Below, piece after piece: positions 55,511 through 64,000 of a stretch of DNA of 64,000 nucleotides. Position 1 is the stretch's first letter, and each line of letters starts with the position of its first letter. The notes under the pieces are model-generated. The model saw nothing but the letters and a program-made list of their open reading frames with translations, was not told where the DNA came from and searched no databases. The DNA is from Lichina pygmaea (Eukaryota; Ascomycota; Lichinomycetes; Lichinales; Lichinaceae), in assembly GCA_963422465.1 (NCBI GenBank), contig OY730170.1, forward strand, positions 5,122,379 through 5,186,378, in the 5' to 3' direction. The translations under genes and the position numbers were made by a program.

Positions 55511-57361
55511 AGGTCGTACCCCCCTTCGCGGCCCACCCCCCTTCACGGCCCACCTCCTAAGCGATAAATCTGCACGACTCTTGCATCAACAACGCGTCGC
55601 AGCACCTCCCACGATCAAGTATCCAGACTTCTAAGTGGCTTAATTGATTCATCATGCCTTCGTACACGACCGAGGACCTCCAGAACGCGCTGGAAGCTAT
55701 CTCCGATGGAATGCCAATCCGTACCGCTGCAAAAACCTGGGTTATCCCCCCTACCACCCTCCGTGCCCGATCACATGGGCGAAACGTACGACCAGTCTTC
55801 AACCAGAGTCGCCAAAGACTCTCCCCAGACCAGGAATCCAGTCTGCGAGACTGGGTCCTCCTCCGAGCCTCGCTAGGCTTTGCACCCCGGCATCAACAGC
55901 TTGCTCATTTCGCCGAGAAACTGCTTAAAGCTGGAGGGGATGATAAACCTCTGGGGAAGCATTGGATTGAGAACTTTTTGCGACGGAACCCAGAGGTTAA
56001 GTCCCTGAAAGCAGTTCCACTTGATCAGATTAGAAAGAATGGTGCCTCAGAGGCTAATATAAAGCTATTCTTTGATATGATGGCACATCCAAAGATCTTG
56101 AGTATTGCACCACAATTCCGGTACAATATGGATGAGACAGGCCTTATGGAAGGCACGTCCTACTCTGGGAAGGTCTTGACAGGGCGGGAGGAGAAGACTG
56201 AGTGTCTGAGTACTCCTGCGTGTCGTACATGGACTACAATTGTCGAGTGCATCAATGCCACCGGGCAGTGCATTGATCCCCTTGTTATTTTCAAGGGGAA
56301 ATCTGTACAGAAGCAATGGTTTCCGGATGATCGGTCAGGGATGCTGGGGTGGCACTTCGAGGCACAGGATAACGGCTTCATTGACTGCAGTATTGCTCAG
56401 GGGTGGCTGGAAAACTGCTTCATCCCCCAATCTGGGGCAGGTCCTGGCAAAGAAACACGACTGCTTGTTCTAGATGGACATATTAGCCATGAGACCGATG
56501 AATTCCAGTACACCTGCTACTACAACAACATCCACCTGCTGTACCTGCCAGCTCACGCCTCCCACGTCCTCCAGCCTCTTGATGTTGGTGTTTTCAAGTC
56601 TGAAGCAGGCGTACCGGATGTTCCTTGACGATTTCATTAAAAGATCAGCCGCCAGAGCTATTGGGAAGCCCATGTTCCTAATTCTGTACCAGAAGGCACG
56701 GAAGAAGGCTTTCAGCAGCTCAAATATTGTTGCTGGGTGGCGACATACCGGGTTATGGCCACAAAGCTGTCGGAAGGCATTGCAGAACAGATTTGTTGTT
56801 GCGGAGGATCCACCACAGCCAGCAGAAGCCCAGGCACGTCCTAGGACCCCGCAAATAGAACCCGAGCATCCTGAGAACACATCCCAAGCATCACAGCCAG
56901 TGTTCCTAACTCCAAAAGGGCATCGTCAACTCCGAGAGTCCATGGAGAAAATTGGCACAAGAGACCCCTCAACCAGAGCTCTCTTTCGGTCGGTTGGGAA
57001 GCGCCTGGACCACCAAAACCACAAGATTGAGCTGCAGTAACGTCAGATTGACTATCTGGAACTTGAGATCGAAACATTACGCCCACCGAAGCGCCAGAAA
57101 ATCCACCCCAACCCGAACGATCGCTTTGTCAAGATTCCGGCACTCGAGGCCACCAGGGAGCGGTATCAGGCTGTAAATCCGGTCGACTCGGTAGCCAGGT
57201 AGAATCAGGAGGTTGAGTTTGATCATATGTGCTCGCAGTATCTGCTCTAGACAATTAAGGACTGTGTCAGCCCAAAATCCGTACAAAAGTTGATGTCGTA
57301 AAAATTGTCGCTAAGGGGGTCCGTGAAGGGGGGTGGACCGCGAAGGGGGGTCAGACTTTTA
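55509..57361 (+). mobile_element. Pogo/Fot1-type DNA transposon with subterminal repeats, TA target site
   Basis: An 1849-bp element (55511-57359) flanked by TA on both sides. The left end contains CCCCCCTTCGCGGCCCACC followed by CCCCTTCACGG and CTAAGCGA. The right end reverse-complemented contains CCCCCCTTCGCGGTCCACC, CCCCTTCACGG and TTAGCGACA, so the inverted repeats are about 45-50 bp. Each end holds two near copies of CCCCTTCRCGG, a likely transposase-binding unit (inference). It is inserted in an ATCGTGTTGT tandem repeat, which continues on both sides. Confidence 0.88.
55654..57202 (+). pseudogene. Pogo/Fot1-type transposase, disabled
   Basis: The frame starts MPSYTTEDLQNALEAISDG (Psq-type helix-turn-helix), continues through a CENP-B-type DNA-binding half (KHWIENFLRRNPEVKSLKA), and then the DDE catalytic core: YNMDETGLMEG, then RLLVLDGHISHE, then LPAHASHVLQPLDVGVF. 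Just after GVF (near 56600) the reading continues in another frame with SLKQAYRMFLDD, consistent with a 2-bp loss or 1-bp gain. A TAA at 57038-57040 interrupts the C-terminus, and RQIDYLELEIETLRPPKR follows it. Catalytic Asp residues are present but the protein cannot be full length, so this copy is dead though young. Confidence 0.88.
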
Positions 57362-57425
57362 TCGTGTTGTGTCGTGTTGTATCGTGTTGTATCGTGTTGT
57401 ATCGTGTTGTATCGTGTTATGTGGT
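57361..57425. repeat. ATCGTGTTGT 10-bp tandem repeat
   Basis: About six copies of a 10-bp unit directly right of the transposon, matching the two or so copies on its left (55487-55510). The unit predates the insertion. Confidence 0.85.
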
Positions 57426-57555
57426 GTTGCATCGACTCTACAGCATCGCATCACTAGATGTACTGTACTGCACATCAATAATCGATCGAAAGAACAGAAC
57501 TGTCCCCCGGATAGACCATCTTCTTTGTCCTCCATTGAGAGGTCTCCCATCGTGC

Positions 57556-57688
<133 letters not shown>

Positions 57689-58100
57689 ACGGGTGTAGAT
57701 CTTGTCCTCGTAGTCACAACCACGAATGCTCTACTACGCTCGCCACGCCCCCCCCCTACCGCACTCGTGCTCTCTCCACAGACGGCAACGTCCGAGGTCT
57801 CTGGCTCTTGGAGGTGCTCTGTGCGGCATATCTCAGGCCGTGGGAACTTTTTTTGTTCGTGGCACTCCGTGAGGACTTTGGTGGATACGGTACAGTGCCA
57901 CTGGTGTGTGGGTGCTGCTTCAGGGGCTTGCTGTGTGTCTTTTGCTGTTTTTTTATCTTGGGTTTCTCTACTTATTGCTTGATGTTGGAGCTGGGAGGCA
58001 GGGAAGAGCCGTTATCAATTTCTTTAGGAAAAAAGCACTCGCTATATACACGTTTTTCCACCCCTGTTCAGTCCCTATTCAGCCTCTATTCTGCAGCCCG
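57689..58100. other. Intergenic, nothing recognised
   Basis: No open frame with family resemblance on either strand. Left of the unassigned debris at 58.1-59.0 kb. Confidence 0.35.
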
Positions 58101-59000
58101 CCGTGTCCTTCCCGAGATTGGACCTTGGCAGTGTTGCAATCCTAACACTTGATGATGTCGAGGGTCTCTCACGGCACTCGCTGTGCATGTTACCACTACC
58201 GTACCGTAGTGCGTTGGTCGCGAGACTGCTGATCGCCCACTTGACGTCCCCAAGGAACTGGGAGATTGCCGCCGCCCAAATGTACAAGAGATGGGTTCAC
58301 AGTCACGTTCCGTCTCGATGGACATCACCTATCCTGTGCTAGATCAAGGAAATCCTCAAAGTTGGCGTGTTTCCCTTTGTACAGTCGGTGGAAGTGGTGT
58401 AACTTGTTTGTGTGGGAGGAGCCGGTCTGATGTCAGGTCTGTCACCTTACATTACCGGTACTGCTTGGAGCTCAGCCTGGCCAAGATGCCGAGCAGATCT
58501 TTTTCGGCTCCTCGATTCGTTCGAGATCGCGCGCGACAGCTCGCCACGTGTAGAGCTGGTCGTCGTCGTAGAACAGGTCGGCGACCGGGGCCCGCGAGGC
58601 CAGGATCGGGATCGCATTCCTCGACCGGAAATAGAACCCTTCAAGGTCGTCAGTGAAGGAAAGAGTCTTCGAGGTGCTCAGGGTTGTTTTCCCACTTCGG
58701 CGGCGCCAACCTTGGGTTGCGGAGCTTGTGTTATATTGCGCCTGGTGCCTTGTCTGTTTTGAGATGCATGGCGACCTTCACGGAGCACTCGCTTACAGTC
58801 AGTATTGACAACTTGACTTTTGATCAGAGGAGAAGGGAGCTGTCGTCGAAGATGTTTGTTCCCCGGATGCCTTTGTCGAATGCCTCGAAGCCGTCTAGGA
58901 TCAACACTACGGTAGTGGTAGTGGTCTACCATCATTCCCGTAGAGAAACGCACAACATGTACGGTACCGGTACGGAGTACGAAAGGCGCTTGAGCTGGCC
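58101..59000 (-). pseudogene. Unassigned decayed coding sequence
   Basis: Several minus-strand stretches have the composition of real protein but lie in different frames and are cut by stops. They include VVLILDGFEAFDKGIRGTNI (near 58880), FTDDLEGFYFRSRNAIPILA (near 58600), LFYDDDQLYTWRAVARDLER (near 58540) and LYKGKHANFEDFLDLAQD (near 58365). The first has a hydrophobic strand ending in Asp, as in Walker B motifs, but no P-loop in register is convincing. I do not recognise the family. It may be a decayed accessory or ATPase-type gene. Confidence 0.4.
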
Positions 59001-59552
59001 AAAGGCACTGCGAGTGGGGACAGAACGCTGCGTGATACGGTCGAGGGCGATGCAAGAACTGGAGCTGCACCAGAGCAAGCCTGCACGGCATTGAAAGCCC
59101 TGCTCTTATCAACAAGGAGATGCCTCCAAGTTTCCGGCAAGTTCAAGGTGAGTGCACTTCTGCACTGTGGAACGGACTTGGTGCCGATGAGATGCCGTAA
59201 ACGGAGGAGTGAGAAGATCAGAGCTTGCCCAATGGGAGCAGTTACATGCATGCCATGGACTCTGAGCAACGGTACGGACGGCTTCCCGAGCATCGTCAGC
59301 CTCTCCCCGGCGTGACGGCCTAGCGGCTCGGCCCGTCTAGCAGCCCGGCTCGGCCCGGCCCGGGCCTACGGGCTTGCCGGAAGGTTTCGCATCTGAAAGT
59401 CGTAGGCACGTCAGCTTCTCCACATCTCGAGTCGCGACACCGTCTTGAGTCAATTGGCAAATGACGCATCACGGCGGCGCGGACGATGATCTTGCCGCGC
59501 TAGTGGTCAACAGCGTCCTATTGCAGCAGCCGGCCACGGCACTTCTCCACCG
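59001..59552. other. Intergenic with GC-rich patch
   Basis: A GGCTCGGCCCG repeat patch lies at 59325-59370. No gene supported. The debris on the left may extend into it. Confidence 0.4.
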
Positions 59553-59843
59553 CTCGTCATACATTTTATTTTATTTTATTTTATTCTTACACTGATTTAG
59601 CTGTAGAGCCATGCAGAACTTCTAAGTACATGTTTGTTTCTCCAGAAAACCTTTGAAGGAATAAAAACTGGAGCTTGGGAGAGACTAGAGAAAATCTTGG
59701 GGAATATGCAGTAGCTAAGGAAATTTGTACATGTAGCTATTTGTTAAACCAAATAGTAAACTTGGTAAAGCTCAGAGAGAGAGTTGATAGGCTAGGTTGA
59801 ACCGGTCAAGTCTTTTCAAAGACATAAACCACTCGTCATACAT
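59553..59843 (-). mobile_element. SINE-like retroelement, copy 2
   Basis: The body 59565-59831 is flanked by a perfect 12-bp direct repeat CTCGTCATACAT (59553-59564 and 59832-59843). The tail at the low-coordinate end is (TTTTA)n on the plus strand, that is (AAAAT)n on the element's strand. It matches copy 1 at 6070-6332 over most of its length but lacks about 18 bp of its 5' head, as expected from 5' truncation. No coding capacity. Confidence 0.8.
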
Positions 59844-60535
59844 GAACACAGCAGGAAACTTCTCTTGCCTCCAAGGAAGAGGAATTTCCTGATTGCAATT
59901 TCTTTTCGTTCTAGCTTCTTGTATTTTGAGACCTTTGTGTTCTAGTCTCTCGTGTTCCAGTCCTTCATGTTCCAGTCTTTCGTGTTCTGGTCCATGATGT
60001 TTCAGTCTTTTGTGTTCTGGGGAGAAGCGGGAGAGTTATCGGAGTGCTGATTGGTTTGATGGCTTTGGTTCATGTAAATAGGGAGGTAAAAATTAGGTAA
60101 CGTCAGGTCAGGTCAGTAGGCAGTGGTAGGCAACCAAGTAGTGCAACGAACATGGGCAGGCGTGCTTCAACTGAAGAAGTAGTTGGGGAGGTATATTCAG
60201 ATAGTAAGTTGCTAAGCAATCAGGTGAGCAGGTGGCTAGGTAGGTACCGTAGTGAAAGTGCCAAGCATACAGGTAGCGCGCGAGCAGTAAGTGAGTAAAC
60301 AAGCAAGCAAACGAGCAAGGGAAGCAAATGAAGTTGATGAAGCCACCAAAAGTAGCGATGGCAAGGAAGAAACCTCGGCAGCGGTGATTGGTCCATGGAC
60401 AGGTCGAGGGCAGAAACATGCAATGCGAGGCAGGGGCAGCACCAGCACCAGCACCAGCACCAGCACCAGCACCAGCACCAGCACCAGCACCAGCACCAGC
60501 ACAAGGACGATCGATCGGTTACGGCCCGGGCTGTT
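59844..60535. repeat. Intergenic repeats including (CAGCAC)n
   Basis: Degenerate GTTCCAGTC/TTTCGTGTTC repeats at 59935-60020 and a perfect (CACCAG)n-type hexamer array of about eleven units at 60437-60501. 3' flank of the GAF-domain gene. Open frames of Ala-Pro or Trp-Cys repeats here are artefacts. Confidence 0.7.
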
Positions 60536-63520
60536 TCATGACTGGACGAGCAGCAGCTCTTTCAGGCGTTGGCCGGCCTCGCGCAGCGACGTGATCTCTT
60601 CGTGGCTCGGCGTGTAGTTGCTGGGCGCTCGTCGCTGAAAGGCCCCGAGCACGAGTCCGCCGTCGCAGTGAGGACAGGCTGTCAGGATCTCTGGGGACAC
60701 GCCGTCTCCGACCGTGGCTGCAGGGTCGGCTGCGTCGTGCGTGTCCTTTCCGGTGGACGACGGAGACTGCCCCTCGTCGCGTTGCTGGGAACGCTGCTGC
60801 GTTCTTCGGCTGTCGTCCTCGGGGAGAGTACGTTGCGTGCTGCCGCCGGCCGCCATATTGATGATGCTCGCCGTGCTGGGGTAAGAGCACGAGCAGGTCG
60901 ACGAAGAAGACGACGCTCCGACATGCTGTCTCCGGATCGGGTCTCGCACGAGCGGGATCATCAAACCGTGCGGGAAAGCGTATTGGTCCGTCGATCCCTC
61001 TCGACGACCATCCTCGGCGGATGTCTCGTGGCGGTACTGAACACCGCCGGCGCTTCGCAGCGCCGTGAGATGCAGCGAGACGCTGAGATCGGGAGCCGGA
61101 TCGGGGAGACCGTACGACGCGAGCAGGCGCGTGTACCGTCGATCGAACTCGCCGCCGCCGCAGCCGCCACCGAGCCCGGAGGCGTTAGGAAACCGGGCCG
61201 AGGCGAGCGACGAAAAGGTAGGGTAGATCCTGACGACATAGACGAGGTCCCAGCCGAGATTCTTCGCCGTCAGCGAGACGAGATATCCAGCCTCGACGGG
61301 GATGCCATGCCCGACCCTCCCCTCCTGGCGAGCCACCTCACCGGCATCCGTCTCTCTCGCCGAGTCAACGACCCTGTGAGCCTCTGCCGTCTCGGGCCTG
61401 GCCGCCGTGGCCGCCGTGGCCGCCGTGGCCGCCGTGGCCGCCTCGGGACTGTCCGTCTCGGCTTCCCCTCTCACCAAATCGTCCGGGCCAGGAATTGGCC
61501 TCGGCTGACCGTCGTTCGCCTTCTTGACGGCATCCCACTTGGTCAAGCCCGAACAGGACGGAGGGTCTCCTTTGACGGGGGTGTAGGGAGGGGTTGGCGG
61601 CCGTGGCGGGCTCGCTGTTGGCTCGACATGGCCCGCCGGAGCTTCGTGATGCCTCATCGCAGGTGGAGAAACCGACGAGAAGGAGCTAAACGGATCGGGC
61701 GCCGCAAGCCTACCTCCGCTTGCGCCTCTCGGGTTGAGAGGTGTTGGCGTGTAGCTCCGGTAGCTCTCGGCCTGATTTCGTGCTTCAGCGCGTCTGGCGA
61801 CCTCGGACGTGGGCGCCCTGACGGTAGGAATGGACTGGGGGGGGGGGGGGGCGTCCATACCTTTGCACTTCCCGAGACGGAGGATGTCGGGCGCGAGGTC
61901 TGGAGGGAACGAACTTCTTCGGCGACGAAGAGCTCTTTCTCGTGCATCGATTGTAGGTCATGCGATGCCGCCACCAAATCCTGAAACGCTTTCCGCGCGA
62001 GATCCTCGAGGGCGGAGCGCGCGTCCAACTCGAAGCTGTACCTTGGCTCAGGGTCAAAGACGGCGAAGGCGCCGACGATGTAGCCGTCAGCGGTGGTGAG
62101 TGGAAAGGCCGCGTAGAATCGAATGCAGGGTGAGCCTTCCACGAGAGGATGCCTCACGAAGCGCCAGTCCTGCATGACGCACGCTTTGAGTCATCCGACG
62201 ACGCCGCTGCTGCGCCACGTCGTCACTCACCTTGTGTGTATCCAGTATGATCATGGGCCCGTTGGCGAGGAGCAGGTGCGCCGCGAAACTGTGCGATCGT
62301 GGAATGGCGGCGCGGTTGTAGCCGCACTCTGCCTTCATCCTCTCGCTGTTACGGCCAAAGATGCTTGTGGAGGCGTGCTTCGTGTCGAGAACTTCCAGCG
62401 CCGTTTCCACCAGCCGACGATTTTCACGAAGGGCCCAGTCCGGTGAAAGGAAGTCCAGCTCCGCAAAGGCCCTCTGACGATCGATCTCGTTCAAAGGTGG
62501 GAGGGCCGGGAGGAAGGCGAAGCTTGGCTTGTGTGGAGGCGGCTGTGGAGGACAAGAGATGTTGAATCGGCCCTAGGCGGACGAGAAGCATGAGTCTTTG
62601 AAGCCGGGGAGCACCGGCTCGGTAGCAGGAGGGTCAAAGGAAGACGGCGGAAGGTGCAAAGAAGGGAGGTCAAGCGTCGAGCCGATCCGTATTCCTTAGA
62701 ACAAAGATCTTCCGCCCAGGCCGGCGGGACTTCAACCCACCCATCTCCATCAGACCGCACGAGAAGACTTTGGAAGAGCCCTTACCTCGCAGTAGCACTT
62801 TAGGAAGAATCCCCACTCCTGGACGTATCTCGGCTCAGCGGCCGCCTCGACAGCCAGCTCCTCCCTCATCCTGAGGCCCCTCGTGTATGCTTGGGCCGAG
62901 GAGACCTGGCTGGCGAAGGTCGCAAGGGATCTTGCCGGCATGGATCCCGACGCCAGGCTCGAGGATGCCGTCGACGTCATCATCAACGCTCTGTTCCGCG
63001 CCGTCGTTATGGGCGATTCCTTGGACCTATCCGCCGTCGACGGTCTCGAGGAGATCCCGGCCCCTTCACAGTTCTCGATCCGCGGCTGGGGCCTGTTGAG
63101 CAGCGGATGAGTGTTCGAGGACGGCAGCAGGAAGAGCGGCACCCCAAAGCAGACTCCGACACGGCCGGCACGGCGAGTCAAGGCGCCCGAGGGCGCATCT
63201 CCCAGGGTTTCGCCAATCGGGATGTCCCGGTGGTGGTGGGGCGCGATGTGCTGAAAGGCATGCTGGGAGCTCGAACGCGGGGTGAAGGAAGGCGGGTGGA
63301 AGGAGGGCGTCGTAGACGGCGGATACGTCGAATCAAAGGAGCGCATCCGATCATCGGCCGAAGTCGGCGCCATGCCGGAGATCCGCCCCGCCGGAGCAGC
63401 AGACGGTCTGGGGCGCCTGTCAGCGGTCTTGCTGCCGTCGCTGCCGGGGGGCGGATGGCGGCCAGACAGGAAGTCGAGAATCGGATTGGAGCGGGGATTT
63501 CGTTGTGACGGCCGTGCCAT
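60536..63520 (-). CDS. GAF-domain protein without an output domain
   Basis: Four exons: 63520-62786, 62542-62231, 62169-61861 and 61771-60536. Exon 1 is disordered and ends in a helical RYVQEWGFFLKCYCE. Exons 2-3 code a GAF domain: NEIDRQRAFAELDFLSPDWA, ENRRLVETALEVLDTKHAST, IPRSHSFAAHLLLANGPMII, LDTHK|DWRFVRHPLVEGSP and RFYAAFPLTTADGYIVGAFA. Exon 4 is Pro/Ala-rich and then has a second conserved block (AKNLGWDLVYVVRIYPTFSS, YTRLLASYGLPDPAPDLSVS), ending with a Cys pair CPHC. GAF domains sense small molecules; no kinase, cyclase or HD domain follows, so it is probably a receptor or scaffold (inference). Intron 3 contains a G13 run on the plus strand (61838-61850). Exon 1 may contain one more intron around the hydrophobic GVCFGVPLFLLP stretch. 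Confidence 0.78.
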
Positions 63521-64000
63521 GCTGAGCGCGAAAGATCAGAGATGAAGCAAAGGAACGAACGAGTACATACTTCAGATCAGTATTATATGCCGCTGTTGGG
63601 GGGGGGGGGGGGGGGGGGGATCTCGCGAAAAGGGAAAATCTCCAACCCCGTTTTGGACTGCCGGACGTCGTTCTACCGATGGAGGGAGGCGCGGTTTCCT
63701 GACTCGGGTGGGCCGAGAATATCACGGTTTGTGGCATACGAAGGATGTGCGTCGCCTGTGAGAATTGCCCTAGGAGGAGCAGTGGCGGTGTAGACAGCGA
63801 GGATGAGGCTCAACAGCGTCGACGCGTCTTCGCGGTGTGGCTTCGCATGGCATGGGACGGACAGAACAGGACAGAACGGGATGCATCGGCGACATGGCAT
63901 TTCTTGGGAACGGCATCCCACCGAGATGGAGGCTAGAAAAGCGGCCATCGAGCTAGATACAGAGAGATGTCCCTGCATCTGCACAGAGGGGTGGGGCATC
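63521..64000. other. GAF gene 5' flank with G22 run
   Basis: A perfect G22 run at 63598-63619 about 80 bp upstream of the GAF-gene start. GGACAGAACA direct repeats near 63858-63880. No gene supported up to the window edge. Confidence 0.5.

Noticed and set aside
60388-60617. Ala-Pro and Cys-Trp repeat frames
   Set aside because: Products of the (CAGCAC)n array.

Overview
This window is nuclear DNA of a filamentous ascomycete (Pezizomycotina). The evidence is: compact genes broken by many introns, mostly 50-180 nt, with GTRNGY donors and CAG/TAG acceptors; a Zn(2)Cys(6) transcription factor of the filamentous-fungal type; a 17.8 kDa-type complex I subunit; Pogo/Fot1-type, LINE, SINE-like and MITE-like elements; and intergenic DNA full of GTAC-centred words such as TACGGAGTAC. 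A Sordariomycete, possibly of Hypocreales, would fit, but that is inference. There is no prokaryotic, viral or CRISPR content.

Layout: 0-6 kb holds a LINE scrap, simple repeats, the fission dynamin DNM1 (-) and a broken PIP-kinase-like gene (-). 6-11.5 kb holds a SINE-like element, a palindrome, a GPI-anchored Ser/Thr-rich wall protein (-) and a long gap. 11.5-17.5 kb holds a SET/MYND protein (+), the ER Hsp70 exchange factor SIL1 (-) and a complex I subunit (+). 17.8-29.4 kb is the densest part: RPC25 (-), a NUFIP/CCCH RNA-binding protein (+), RPS15 (-), RPP2 (-), SPT2 (+) and NAD(P)H-hydrate dehydratase (+). 29.4-35 kb holds a LINE 3' end and vacuolar dipeptidyl peptidase (-). 35-42 kb holds a decayed alanine aminotransferase (-), ATP1 (-), MPO1 (-) and RPB7 (+). 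42-55 kb holds repeats, a Zn2Cys6 regulator (-), a MITE, a caspase-like protein (-), a large inverted repeat and an NTF2-domain protein with a repeated aromatic-acidic motif (+). 55-64 kb holds a dead Pogo-type transposon, a long GT microsatellite, unassigned coding-like debris, a second SINE-like copy and a GAF-domain protein (-).

Most intact genes are housekeeping: translation (RPS15, RPP2), transcription (RPB7, RPC25, SPT2), mitochondria (ATP1, complex I, DNM1), ER and lipid metabolism (SIL1, MPO1) and metabolite repair (NAXD). They do not form a pathway cluster. The less ordinary content lies between them: two pseudogenes, at least five kinds of mobile or repeat element with visible boundaries, and three poorly described protein families (caspase-like, NTF2-domain/motif-array, GAF-only). 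Exon boundaries were placed by eye from splice sites and family continuity and may be off by a few bases.
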